This document shows positions 1 through 8,616 of a DNA stretch of 64,000 nt, in pieces. The DNA lies in NCBI RefSeq assembly GCF_019420015.1, contig NZ_JAHZIA010000008.1, positions 23,322-87,321 of the forward strand, in the 5' to 3' direction. The notes under the pieces were generated by a model. The model was not told the DNA's origin, searched no databases, and saw only the letters and a program-made list of their open reading frames with translations. The number at the start of each line of letters is the position of its first letter. The stretch's first letter is position 1. Source of the stretch: Anaerofustis sp. GTDB taxonomy: Bacteria > Bacillota > Clostridia > Eubacteriales > Anaerofustaceae. Position numbers and translations under genes: made by a program.

Positions 1-3000
1 AATTCTCTTATAATATTTCTTATATTTTCATTAAATACTTTTTTTGATACTTTGGGAGCAGACAAATCTCTTATACATTTCGCTTCCCATTTTTTATGCA
101 GCATATCTGCCGAACCCTTTACAACTTCATAAGGTCTCATTCTGTATAAAACTCTCATAAATAAATCACCGTATACAACGGCCTGAAGTCCTCTGTTTAA
201 AAGTTTCGGTGTTATTTTAAACCCTTTGTTTGTTTCTATACCGTTAGCATTAAGCGATATTACGGGTATGTGCCCCATACCTGCATTTTCAAGAGCTCTT
301 CTTATAAATCCTATATAATTTGTAGCTCTGCAGCCGCCTCCGGTTTGAGTTATCATAATTGCCAATTTATCAGTATCGTATTTACCCGAATTTAAAGCTT
401 CCATTATCTGTCCGACAACAATCAAAGAAGGATAACACGCATCATTATTTACATATTTCAACCCTATATCGACCGCATTTTTACTGTCGTCTTTTAATGC
501 TTCGTATTTATATCCGCATGCATTTAATGCAGCTTCAAATAAAGAAAAATGTATCGGAGACATTTGCGGAGAAAGTATTGTATAATCCTTCTTCATATCT
601 TTGGTAAATTCAATCCTGTGATAATCGGAACCCTTAACTTTCCTCTTTGTTTTTTTCCTGTCTCTTATTTTAAGAGTCGCAAGAAGAGAACGAATCCTTA
701 TTCTTGCAGCGCCCAAATTGTTTACTTCATCAATTTTAAGAACTGTATGTATTTTTCCTCCGGAAGAAAGTATATCCTTTACTCCGTCAACCGTAACGGC
801 ATCCAACCCGCAACCGAATGAATTAAGTTGCACCAAATCTATATTATCTTTGGTTTTTACAAAGCTCGCTGCTTTGTAAAGTCTTGAATGATACATCCAC
901 TGATCCATCACAATAATAGGTCTGTCGACTTCGGCAAGATGTGATACACTGTCTTCTGTAAGAACGGCTATACCGTAAGAATTTATCATCTTGTCTATTC
1001 CATGATTTACTTCGGGATCTATATGATATGGTCTGCCCGCAAGAACGATACCTCTTTTTCCCGTTTCATCAAGATACTTAACGACTTCTTCACCTTTTTT
1101 AGCTATTTTGTTTCTTACCCTCAAAAGCTCATCCCATGCTTTGTCAACAGCCTTGGCAACATCATTTTTGTCCAAATCAAATCCTGTTTCTCCGCCTTTT
1201 GCAAATTCTCGGATTATGCCTTCTTTTATTGTATGTTTGTTAGTAAAAGCAAAGAAAGGATTTAGAAATTTAACATTTTCGCTTTCTACTTCCTCTACAT
1301 TATTTTTAATATTTTCTGCATATGAAGTAACTATAGGACAATTATAATGATTCCCCGCATCAGGGGTTTCATCTCTTTCGTAAGGAATACAAGGATAAAA
1401 AATTGTTTTAATTCCTTTTCTTATAAGATAAGTAACATGACCATGAGAAAGTTTTGCAGGGTAACACTCCGATTCACTCGGAATTGATTCAATTCCGTAT
1501 TCGTATATTTTTCTCGACGACATAGGAGAGAGCTCTACCCTGAATTTAAGTTCTTTGAACAATACCGCCCAAAACGGATAATTTTCATACATATTCAACA
1601 CCCTTGGAATGCCCACTGTGCCGTTTACGGCCTCTTCCTTACATAAAGGCTCATAATCAAAGGTAATTTTGTTTTTATATTCGAATAAGTTTATATCTTT
1701 TGGTTTATCTTTATGTATGCCTGCACCTTTTTCACATCGGTTTCCCGTTATAAATTTTCGTTTTCCGCCTTCAAAACTGTTTATGGTCAAATAACAATTA
1801 TTTGTACAGCCTTTACATCTGGTCATCATGGTAGTATAGGTCAGATTATCTATACCGGTTAAATCAAGCATAGATGTTTCTTTTCCATCTTCATACCTTT
1901 CTTTCGCAATCAAAGCCGCACCGAAAGCCCCCATAATACCGGCAATATCCGGTCTTACCGCATCATGGCCCGATATATTTTCAAAAGCCCTGAGTACAGC
2001 GTCATTATAGAAAGTACCGCCTTGCACCACAACATGTTTACCCAAGTCATTAGGATTAGTTAATTTTATTATTTTATATAAAACATTCTTTATAACCGAA
2101 TAAGCAAGACCTGCGGAAATATCACTTACGGGCGCACCTTCTTTTTGCGCCTGTTTTACGTTTGAATTCATAAATACCGTGCACCTGGTACCCAAATCTA
2201 TGGGATTCTTTGCAAATAAAGCCTCTTTTGCAAAATCTTCAACACTATACCCGAGAGACTTTGCAAAAGTCTCAATAAAAGAACCACATCCCGATGAACA
2301 GGCTTCGTTAAGAAGAACATTATCGACAGAACCGTTTTTTATTTTTATGCATTTCATGTCCTGTCCGCCTATATCCAATATACAATCTACCTTTGGATCA
2401 AAGAAAGAGGCTGCATAATAATGAGCTATGGTTTCCACTTCCCCTTCATCCAACATAAATGCGGATTTAACCAAATCTTCCCCATAACCGGTAGAACATG
2501 AATAAACTATATTAGCATCTGACGGAAGTTTTGAATATATATCCCTCATAGCCTTGATAGTTGTGTCTAACACAGATCCGTTATTGTTACTGTAGAATGA
2601 ATATAAGAGCTCTCCATTATCACCGCAAAGAGCAAGTTTTGTAGTAGTGGAACCGGCATCTATACCAAGGTAACAATTACCTTTATAATCTTCCAAACTT
2701 CCTTTCTTTACGGTATGTACATCATGTTTTCTTTTAAAATCAGCATACTCTGATTCATCTTCAAACAATCTGTCCATTCTTTTTATCTCACTGTTAAGTC
2801 TGATTTTACTGCTTAACCGTTTTTCAAGTTCTTTTAATGTTATATACTCATCTTCTTCATTGCTAAGCGCAGCGCCTATTGCCGCAAACAAATGAGGATT
2901 TTGAGGAGAAATAACATTTTCTTCTTTTAAATTAAGAGTTCTTATAAACGCATTTTTAAGTTCACTCATAAAATATAAAGGCCCGCCCAAAAATGCAACA

Positions 3001-3629
3001 TTACCTCTTATTGGCTTTCCACAAGCAAGTCCACTTATTGTCTGATTTACAACCGCCTGAAATATCGAAGCCGCAAGATTTTCTCTTGTAGCCCCTTCAT
3101 TTATCAAAGGCTGAATATCACTCTTTGCAAAAACCCCGCACCTGGCAGCTATCGGATAAATATTTTCATATCCTTTGGCAAGCTCATTAAGCCCATTGGC
3201 ATCGGTTTTTAACAAAGACGCCATTTGATCTATAAAAGAACCCGTACCTCCGGCACAAATCCCGTTCATTCTCTGCTCGATACCGCCATCGAAATAAATT
3301 ATTTTTGCATCTTCTCCACCTATTTCGATTGCAACATCGGTCTGCTTATGATAAGTCCTTAAAACCGTCGAAACCGCAATAACTTCCTGAACAAAAGGTA
3401 TATTAAGGTAAGAGGATAAACTCAACCCACCCGAACCTGTTATAACTGGGTGTATATTACAATTCCCGATTTTATCAAGAGCCTCCTTTACCATATGTAA
3501 AAGAGTGTCTTGAATATTGGCAAAATGTCTTTCATATTTAGAATAAATAAGATTATTCTCACTGTCCATCAAAGCCACCTTAACGGTGGTGGAACCTATA
3601 TCAATACCTAGTTTATTAATTGTTTCCAT
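1..3629 (-). CDS. 2-hydroxyacyl-CoA dehydratase activase-like fusion protein (C-terminus beyond window)
   Basis: The frame is open from an ATG at 3629 (strong GGGAGG-type site just upstream) to base 1, so about 1209 codons are visible and the C-terminus is missing. Two BadF/BadG/BcrA-type ATPase domains follow one another. The first starts at residue 6 (LGIDIGSTTVKVAL) and the second near residue 313 (LDAGSTTTKLAL). Each has the Cys positions used for a [4Fe-4S] cluster in activators (CAGGTGSFID and RCGVF in the first; CSSGCGSF and RCTVF in the second). A CxxC-rich segment (TRCKGCTNNC) near residue 600 begins the DUF2229/HgdB-like C-terminal part. Family knowledge: such ATPases inject an electron into 2-hydroxyacyl-CoA dehydratases. 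No dehydratase subunits are visible here, so the substrate is unknown. Confidence 0.85.
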   Translation of the reverse strand, partial: METINKLGIDIGSTTVKVALMDSENNLIYSKYERHFANIQDTLLHMVKEALDKIGNCNIHPVITGSGGLSLSSYLNIPFVQEVIAVSTVLRTYHKQTDVAIEIGGEDAKIIYFDGGIEQRMNGICAGGTGSFIDQMASLLKTDANGLNELAKGYENIYPIAARCGVFAKSDIQPLINEGATRENLAASIFQAVVNQTISGLACGKPIRGNVAFLGGPLYFMSELKNAFIRTLNLKEENVISPQNPHLFAAIGAALSNEEDEYITLKELEKRLSSKIRLNSEIKRMDRLFEDESEYADFKRKHDVHTVKKGSLEDYKGNCYLGIDAGSTTTKLALCGDNGELLYSFYSNNNGSVLDTTIKAMRDIYSKLPSDANIVYSCSTGYGEDLVKSAFMLDEGEVETIAHYYAASFFDPKVDCILDIGGQDMKCIKIKNGSVDNVLLNEACSSGCGSFIETFAKSLGYSVEDFAKEALFAKNPIDLGTRCTVFMNSNVKQAQKEGAPVSDISAGLAYSVIKNVLYKIIKLTNPNDLGKHVVVQGGTFYNDAVLRAFENISGHDAVRPDIAGIMGAFGAALIAKERYEDGKETSMLDLTGIDNLTYTTMMTRCKGCTNNCYLTINSFEGGKRKFITGNRCEKGAGIHKDKPKDINLFEYKNKITFDYEPLCKEEAVNGTVGIPRVLNMYENYPFWAVLFKELKFRVELSPMSSRKIYEYGIESIPSESECYPAKLSHGHVTYLIRKGIKTIFYPCIPYERDETPDAGNHYNCPIVTSYAENIKNNVEEVESENVKFLNPFFAFTNKHTIKEGIIREFAKGGETGFDLDKNDVAKAVDKAWDELLRVRNKIAKKGEEVVKYLDETGKRGIVLAGRPYHIDPEVNHGIDKMINSYGIAVLTEDSVSHLAEVDRPIIVMDQWMYHSRLYKAASFVKTKDNIDLVQLNSFGCGLDAVTVDGVKDILSSGGKIHTVLKIDEVNNLGAARIRIRSLLATLKIRDRKKTKRKVKGSDYHRIEFTKDMKKDYTILSPQMSPIHFSLFEAALNACGYKYEALKDDSKNAVDIGLKYVNNDACYPSLIVVGQIMEALNSGKYDTDKLAIMITQTGGGCRATNYIGFIRRALENAGMGHIPVISLNANGIETNKGFKITPKLLNRGLQAVVYGDLFMRVLYRMRPYEVVKGSADMLHKKWEAKCIRDLSAPKVSKKVFNENIRNIIRE

Positions 3630-3686
3630 AACACCCTCCCCAAAAGTATCCTTTATTATAGTTCTTTAATTTTTAAATAGCAATAA

Positions 3687-3724
3687 AAAAAGCCGAATTT
3701 TCATTTAATTTTCGACTTTTTTTA
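3687..3724 (-). terminator. Intrinsic terminator after lrp
   Basis: Read on the minus strand, AGTCGAA (3717-3711) pairs with TTCGGCT (3697-3691) through one G-U pair and is followed by a run of U. It lies just past the end of the Lrp gene and before the activase gene. Confidence 0.65.
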
Positions 3725-3747
3725 TACATAAATCTTTACATATTTAT

Positions 3748-4173
3748 TTAAAAAACACTGTCCTTTACATGTGCATACATAACTACAAAAGTTTCAGTCG
3801 TTCCGAATTTTTGCGCTTCTTCCAAAAGCTCCGCCAAATGAGTGGTACTCGTAACATAAGCTTTTATAATAAGAGAATATTGCCCCGTCAAATAATAAAA
3901 TTCACTTATTTCGCTTGCACTGTTTGCAAACTGCTTAAATTCATCATATTTACTTGCAGGCATATCTATGGTTATAAACACCGTTATTCCCTGTCCGAGC
4001 TTTTCTCTGTCTATTATAGCTTTATAAGCTGTAATAATGCCTCTTTGTTCCAATCTTTTCACTCTTTCCGCAACTGCGGGAGCTGAGAGATCAAGTTCTT
4101 TTGCAAGATTTTTCATTGTAATTCTTCCGTCAACATTCAATCTCTCGATTATTTTCTTATCAATTGCATCCAT
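3748..4173 (-). CDS. Lrp/AsnC-family transcriptional regulator
   Basis: The protein has 141 residues, the usual length for a one-HTH Lrp/AsnC protein. Residues 1-60 (start MDAIDKKIIERLNVDGRI) form the winged helix-turn-helix with the family pattern LSAPAVAERVKRLE. Residues 65-141 form the RAM ligand-binding domain (VFITIDMPAS; FYYLTGQYSLIIKAYV). The start has AGGAG nine bases upstream. A perfect inverted repeat sits immediately upstream (see 4185-4223), which fits autoregulation. The effector is probably an amino acid, but which one cannot be told. It is monocistronic with its own terminator, between metK and the activase gene. Confidence 0.9.
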   Translation of the reverse strand: MDAIDKKIIERLNVDGRITMKNLAKELDLSAPAVAERVKRLEQRGIITAYKAIIDREKLGQGITVFITIDMPASKYDEFKQFANSASEISEFYYLTGQYSLIIKAYVTSTTHLAELLEEAQKFGTTETFVVMYAHVKDSVF

Positions 4174-4184
4174 TTTGAAACTCC

Positions 4185-4223
4185 TGTAGTAATATTTGCT
4201 ATCTTTAAAACCATATTACTACA
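4185..4223. promoter_or_regulatory. 11-bp inverted repeat, candidate Lrp operator
   Basis: TGTAGTAATAT (4185-4195) and ATATTACTACA (4213-4223) are perfect inverted copies separated by 17 bases. The left arm touches the ribosome binding site of the Lrp gene. The arm centres are 28 bp apart, which suits a multimeric regulator. The role as autoregulatory operator is inferred from position only. Confidence 0.5.
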
Positions 4224-4265
4224 TTTGCTTAAAATAATAAACAGTTTTTTAACATTTACTTAAAT

Positions 4266-5417
4266 TTATAAATATTTTTTCAAATCGTCAACTTTATCAA
4301 GTTTCTCCCAAGGAAACTCTTCCCTGCCAAAATGTCCGTACGCTGCTGTATTTTTGTAAATCGGACGTCTTAAATCAAGATGTTCTATTATCTTGCTTGG
4401 TCTTAAATCAAAATTTTCATTTATTATTTCAATTATTTTTTCATCATCGATTTTTGCCGTGCCGTATGTATTTACATAAATACTCACAGGATTTGCAACT
4501 CCAATAGCATATGCAACTTCTATTTCTATTTTATCGCATATACCGCTGGCAACTATATTCTTCGCAATATATCTTGCCATATAAGAAGCACTTCTATCCA
4601 CCTTTGTTGGATCTTTACCCGAGAAAGCCCCGCCTCCGTGTCTTGCATAGCCTCCGTAAGTATCAACTATAATTTTTCTTCCGGTAAGTCCGCTGTCTCC
4701 TTGTGGTCCACCTATCACAAATCTTCCCGTAGGATTTATAAAGTATTTTGTATTTTCATCAAGAAGACTTTCATCTATAACTTCATTTACAACATGATTA
4801 ATCATATCTTTCTTTATAGTATCCAATGAAACTTTTTCATCATGTTGAGTCGATATAACCACGGTATCAATTCTTATCGGTTTATCTCCGTCATATTCTA
4901 CCGTTACCTGCGTTTTCCCGTCCGGTCTTAGATAATCCAGTGTTCCATCTTCCCTTACCTGGGTAAGTCTTAAAGCTAGTTTATTGGCAAGAGAAATAGG
5001 AAGAGGCATATATTCAGATGTTTCGTTGCAGGCAAACCCAAACATTATCCCCTGATCTCCGGCTCCGTTTTCATCTTCTTTATCAAGAGATTTATCCACC
5101 CCCATTGCAATATCACCAGATTGCTCATCTATAGAAGCTATAACACCGCATGTATTACCGTCAAAGCCATATTTGGCTCTGGTATAGCCTATATCGTTTA
5201 TTGTCTTTCTTACAATCTTCGGAATATCAACATAACCGCTTGTGGTAATCTCACCCATAACCAAAACAAGTCCCGTATTAACCGCACACTCACAAGCAAC
5301 TCTTGCATATGGATCCTGCTTTAGAATAGCATCCAATACACTGTCACTTATTTGGTCACATATTTTATCGGGATGACCTTTAGTAACAGATTCGGATGTA
5401 AAAAAATGTTTACTCAT
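4266..5417 (-). CDS. metK: S-adenosylmethionine synthetase
   Basis: The 383-residue protein makes SAM from methionine and ATP in the cytosol. All signatures are present: [13 protein letters not shown] at the N-terminus with catalytic His15, [10 protein letters not shown] near residue 120, and [18 protein letters not shown] near residue 260. Length is typical (380-400). The start is set by GGAG upstream of ATG. It is read from a SAM-I riboswitch leader, so it is repressed when its own product is abundant. No other gene appears to share the transcript, although no clear terminator is visible before the Lrp gene region. Confidence 0.97.
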   Translation of the reverse strand: MSKHFFTSESVTKGHPDKICDQISDSVLDAILKQDPYARVACECAVNTGLVLVMGEITTSGYVDIPKIVRKTINDIGYTRAKYGFDGNTCGVIASIDEQSGDIAMGVDKSLDKEDENGAGDQGIMFGFACNETSEYMPLPISLANKLALRLTQVREDGTLDYLRPDGKTQVTVEYDGDKPIRIDTVVISTQHDEKVSLDTIKKDMINHVVNEVIDESLLDENTKYFINPTGRFVIGGPQGDSGLTGRKIIVDTYGGYARHGGGAFSGKDPTKVDRSASYMARYIAKNIVASGICDKIEIEVAYAIGVANPVSIYVNTYGTAKIDDEKIIEIINENFDLRPSKIIEHLDLRRPIYKNTAAYGHFGREEFPWEKLDKVDDLKKYL

Positions 5418-5442
5418 AATTCTCTCCTTTTGTGACCTTAAA

Positions 5443-5471
5443 ATAAAAAAATTCCCATAGGGACCTATGAG
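5443..5471 (-). terminator. Riboswitch-controlled terminator of metK leader
   Basis: On the minus strand CTCATAG (5471-5465) pairs with CTATGGG (5460-5454), loop GTCC, followed by AATTTTTTTATTTT. It sits between the SAM-I aptamer and the metK ribosome binding site, the usual place of the S-box attenuator. Confidence 0.85.
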
Positions 5472-5585
5472 ATTGACTTAATTCCTCATCATTCGGAAAA
5501 ATCCCGTAGGTATTGGCACCGTACAAATGTCGGTTGCCGGGTTTCATCGTGCCTATTCACTCCACCTCTCTAAATAAGGTCTTTT
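5472..5585 (-). promoter_or_regulatory. SAM-I (S-box) riboswitch aptamer
   Basis: The minus strand carries the S-box core: AGAGAGGTGGAG (about 5575-5564), then GATGAAACCCGGCAACC (about 5549-5533), a P3/P4 segment with CGGTGCCAATACC, and GATGAG (about 5489-5484). It is followed by the attenuator and metK. Known logic of this class: SAM binding favours the terminator. GACCT at the 5' edge (5581-5577) could pair with AGGTC at 5466-5462, which overlaps the terminator stem, a plausible switching helix. Confidence 0.93.
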
Positions 5586-5591
5586 CATTTA

Positions 5592-5597
5592 ATTATA
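5592..5597 (-). promoter_or_regulatory. -10 element of metK leader
   Basis: A perfect TATAAT on the minus strand (5597-5592) ends about seven bases before the riboswitch 5' edge, the right distance for a start site there. No good -35 hexamer is visible at 17 bases. Confidence 0.5.
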
Positions 5598-5644
5598 ATG
5601 TCATATTAACATACTATATGTCTAAAAGCAAGAAAATAAAAAAT

Positions 5645-6022
5645 TTAAAATTTATTTATTGTTTTGCATTCATCAACCGCTTTTTTTATCTCATTGATAC
5701 CGCCTCCGCTTTGTATCACAACGGCAGATGCTATACTTCCTTCAACTATAGGTCCGTCAATCATCGTAACTTCTTTTTCACACATATCAACTGCCATTTC
5801 AGCTGTCATAACGGCACTGCCCAAGTCCATGAAAATAACAACCCCATCTCCTTCATCAGCCTCATTTATTCCGTTCATTATTTTTTCCATATCAGTTCCA
5901 ATACTGCCGTCACTCAAACCTCCCGCAGCAACTATCCGAACATCTTTCGCCATCTGTTTTGCCAAATCTTTAACACCTTGTGCGATTTTCTCACTGTGAG
6001 AAACTATAACCATTCCTATCAT
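5645..6022 (-). CDS. dhaM: Dihydroxyacetone kinase phosphotransfer subunit DhaM (EIIA-Man fold)
   Basis: The 125-residue protein starts MIGMVIVSHSEKIAQGV, with the phosphorylatable His9 in the EIIA-mannose fold. GVVIFMDLGSAVMTAEMA near residue 80 is the DhaM-specific stretch. Only the EIIA-like domain is present, as in Lactococcus DhaM, without the HPr and EI-like domains of the E. coli protein. It would pass phosphate from HPr to the ADP held by DhaL. The partner genes dhaL and dhaK lie 31 kb away (37205-38826), so this subunit is separated from its operon. Confidence 0.87.
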   Translation of the reverse strand: MIGMVIVSHSEKIAQGVKDLAKQMAKDVRIVAAGGLSDGSIGTDMEKIMNGINEADEGDGVVIFMDLGSAVMTAEMAVDMCEKEVTMIDGPIVEGSIASAVVIQSGGGINEIKKAVDECKTINKF

Positions 6023-6070
6023 ATACCTCTCCTTTTTTATACAGAAATATTTTATTTTTATATTTGTGCT

Positions 6071-6096
6071 AAAAAAGAGGCAAAAGCCTCTTTTTT
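6071..6096 (-). terminator. Intrinsic terminator after fhs
   Basis: GAGGC (6077-6081), loop AAAA, GCCTC (6086-6090), flanked by A6 and T6, forms an 11-bp stem. The fhs stop codon lies inside the right flank. On the minus strand the stem is followed by a U-rich tract. Confidence 0.85.
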
Positions 6097-7768
6097 AAAA
6101 TAATCCTGAAATTTTACCGTTTTCGTCAACATCGATTTTAAACGCAGCAGGTTCCTTGCCAAGTCCCGGCATTTTCATAACATCCCCCGCAAGAGCAACT
6201 ATAAACCCTGCTCCGGCAGAAACCGTCAAATCTTTTATTGTAATTCTGAATCCCTCAGGTCTTCCCAGTTTAGCGGGATCATCAGACAAAGAATATTGCG
6301 TTTTCGCTATACAAATAGGCATATGCCCGAAACCGAGTTTTTCGAAATTTGCTATTTCCTTTTCGGCTTTTTTAGTATAGTCCACACCGTCTGCCCCGTA
6401 TATTCTCTTTGCGATTGTTTCTATTTTGTCTTTTATAGGTAAATTCAAATCGTAAGAGAATTTAAAATCGTTTTCCTCTTCACAAAGCTTGATAACTTCT
6501 TTTGCAAGTTCTTCTCCGCCTTCTCCGCCTTTTTCCCAAACTTCGCTTAAAACTACATTTACACCGAGCTTTTTACACTCTTCTTTTATCAAGTTGATTT
6601 CATCATCCGTATCATTTACGAATTTGTTTATAGCAACCACACAAGGAAGCCCAAATACATTTTTGATGTTGTCGACATGTTTAATCAAATTTGGAAGTCC
6701 TTTTTTCAAAGCATCGAGATTCTCTTTGCCTAAATCTTTTTTATCAACTCCACCATTATATTTAAGCGCTTTTACCGTCGCTACTATGATAACCGCATCA
6801 GGTTTAAGGTTTGCAAGCCTGCATTTTATATCAAGAAATTTTTCTGCACCCAAATCTGCACCAAAACCTGCTTCCGTCACAACATAATCACAAAAATGTT
6901 TTGCCATCTTAGTCGCTATTACACTGTTGCAACCGTGAGCGATATTTGCAAAAGGTCCACCATGAATAAATGCAGGAGTTCCTTCAAGAGATTGTACCAA
7001 ATTAGGCTTTAGGGCATCCTTCAAAAGAGTTGCCATAGCACCGTTGGCTTTAAGATCTCTCGCAGTTACGGGCTGTCCATCCATATTGTATGCAACAACT
7101 ATATTTCCGAGTCTTTCTTTTAAATCAGTGATATTATCCGCAAGACAAAAGATTGCCATAACTTCACTTGCAACCGTAATGTCAAAACCATCTTCTCTAG
7201 GCGTTCCGTTTACCTTTCCTCCAAGACCGCAAACTATATTCCTAAGTTGCCTGTCATTAATATCTACGGCTCTTCTCCAAACAATTCTTCTCGTATCTAT
7301 GTTACACTCATTACCTTGATGAATATGATTGTCAATCATAGCCGCAAGTAAATTATTTGCAGCCGTAAGAGCATGTAAGTCTCCCGTAAAGTGAAGATTT
7401 ATATCTTCCATTGGAACAACCTGTGCATATCCTCCGCCGGCTGCTCCGCCTTTTATACCGAATACAGGGCCCAAAGAAGGTTCTCTTAACGCCATTATCG
7501 TATTGTAGCCAAGTCTTCTTATGGCATCCGCAACCCCTATTGTGGTAGTGGTTTTCCCCTCTCCGGCAGGAGTCGGATTAATAGCGGTTGTAAGAATCAA
7601 TTTACCGTTTTTGCTTTTTGTTCTTTTTAAAACGTTATAATCTACTTTTGCTTTGTATTTACCGTAAAGCTCTATATCGTCTTCACCTAAACCTACTCTT
7701 TTCGCGACTTCTCTGATGTCTTCCATCTTTGCTTCCTGAGCAATTTCAATATCACTTTTGTAACCCAT
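6095..7768 (-). CDS. fhs: Formate-tetrahydrofolate ligase
   Basis: The 557-residue protein has the full family length. It makes 10-formyl-THF from formate, THF and ATP, in one-carbon metabolism and the methyl branch of the Wood-Ljungdahl pathway. The P-loop [10 protein letters not shown] lies near residue 68, followed by [19 protein letters not shown], and [18 protein letters not shown] near the C-terminus. It lies 16 bases after folT and so shares the THF-riboswitch leader. No other Wood-Ljungdahl genes are in the window, so a purely biosynthetic role is also possible. Confidence 0.97.
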   Translation of the reverse strand: MGYKSDIEIAQEAKMEDIREVAKRVGLGEDDIELYGKYKAKVDYNVLKRTKSKNGKLILTTAINPTPAGEGKTTTTIGVADAIRRLGYNTIMALREPSLGPVFGIKGGAAGGGYAQVVPMEDINLHFTGDLHALTAANNLLAAMIDNHIHQGNECNIDTRRIVWRRAVDINDRQLRNIVCGLGGKVNGTPREDGFDITVASEVMAIFCLADNITDLKERLGNIVVAYNMDGQPVTARDLKANGAMATLLKDALKPNLVQSLEGTPAFIHGGPFANIAHGCNSVIATKMAKHFCDYVVTEAGFGADLGAEKFLDIKCRLANLKPDAVIIVATVKALKYNGGVDKKDLGKENLDALKKGLPNLIKHVDNIKNVFGLPCVVAINKFVNDTDDEINLIKEECKKLGVNVVLSEVWEKGGEGGEELAKEVIKLCEEENDFKFSYDLNLPIKDKIETIAKRIYGADGVDYTKKAEKEIANFEKLGFGHMPICIAKTQYSLSDDPAKLGRPEGFRITIKDLTVSAGAGFIVALAGDVMKMPGLGKEPAAFKIDVDENGKISGLF

Positions 7769-7784
7769 ATTATTAAACCTCTCC

Positions 7785-8318
7785 TTAAACCTTTATTTTA
7801 TTTTTAGTATTTTTATATAACAAATACACAATAGCACTGCTTATAAAAATCATTACTACAGCCTTAAATAGCCTTTGCGGCATCATAGCTATTGTAGCAT
7901 ATCCATACATCTGCACCAAAAATGCGGTATTCAACAGCATTGAACACAATACTTCACATACCAACACCATAAAGAAAATATGCCCACCTTTTATTTCAAT
8001 GTTTTTTTTCTTTAAAAACATAGCAATAAGTCCGGGTATCATGCCGTACAATGCACTTGTAAGAGTGAATCCCAAGTGAAATGCCCCTCCATCGGATTTT
8101 ATTACAAATTGAATAAAATCTGATAAGAATCCTATTGCAAAACCATAAACGGGTCCGAGGATTATTCCCGAAAAAATTGTAGGAACAGTTGTAAAACCTA
8201 TCCTAAAATTCGGCGTAACGGAAATCTCAAACATTTTGAGAACCATCCCCATTGCAATCAATAAGCCGGCATAAACCAATTTCTTTGTGCTGACCAAACT
8301 AGAGCTTGCTCTATTCAT
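7785..8318 (-). CDS. folT: Folate ECF transporter substrate-binding protein
   Basis: The protein has 177 residues with five to six hydrophobic segments, which fits an ECF S component. [20 protein letters not shown] near residue 10 carries the motif that contacts the EcfT subunit, and [19 protein letters not shown] is the usual FolT-like second helix. It would bind folate in the membrane and use the shared EcfAA'T module, not encoded here. Placement directly behind a THF riboswitch and ahead of fhs supports folate rather than another vitamin. AGGAGG precedes the ATG. Confidence 0.88.
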   Translation of the reverse strand: MNRASSSLVSTKKLVYAGLLIAMGMVLKMFEISVTPNFRIGFTTVPTIFSGIILGPVYGFAIGFLSDFIQFVIKSDGGAFHLGFTLTSALYGMIPGLIAMFLKKKNIEIKGGHIFFMVLVCEVLCSMLLNTAFLVQMYGYATIAMMPQRLFKAVVMIFISSAIVYLLYKNTKNKIKV

Positions 8319-8344
8319 ACTTTTACCTCCTAAGTATTCTAGAC

Positions 8345-8475
8345 AAAGCTCCGCTATTAAACATATTAAATTAATGTTAAATTACAGCGGATGCGACAAG
8401 ACACCGCAACCATAGGTTTTCGTTTAAAGGCAACTTCCCATCCCTTAACACTTAACGCATCTTATCTACTCTGTA
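8345..8475 (-). promoter_or_regulatory. Tetrahydrofolate (THF) riboswitch with downstream switching hairpin
   Basis: On the minus strand the aptamer (8475-8383) has the class signature: AGAGTAGAT, GATGCGTTAAGTGTT, GGGATGGGAAGTTGCC, ACGAAAACC, GGTTGCGGTG and GTCGCATCCGCTGTA. TACAG (8475-8471) pairs with CTGTA (8387-8383), and GATGCG pairs with CGCATC. TCCGCT in the 3' strand could instead pair with AGCGGA at 8355-8350, an alternative hairpin just before the folT ribosome binding site. It controls folT and fhs. Confidence 0.92.
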
Positions 8476-8476
8476 T

Positions 8477-8506
8477 ATTATATTTTACCGTATAATTATA
8501 ACACAA
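8477..8506 (-). promoter_or_regulatory. Candidate sigma-A promoter of folT-fhs
   Basis: TATAAT (8482-8477) with TTGTGT (8506-8501) 18 bases upstream on the minus strand. The predicted start falls at the 5' edge of the THF riboswitch. Confidence 0.5.
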
Positions 8507-8616
8507 ACAGCTATTGCAGTGTGGCAATTTATGCAATTTATGTTAAATAAATTGATATTTGGTATTAAAAATAGTAGAATGATATATAAATTCTTAATGG
8601 GACATTGGGGTAATAA

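Noticed and set aside
5513..6103. A 196-codon open frame on the plus strand opposite dhaM and the metK leader
   Set aside because: It runs antisense through a riboswitch and a well-matched DhaM protein, has no family-like segments and is rich in Tyr, Phe, His and Asn typical of reverse-strand translation.
6489..6887. Open frames on the plus strand opposite fhs
   Set aside because: They are Ser/Pro/Thr-rich mirror frames of a highly conserved enzyme, with no ribosome binding site.
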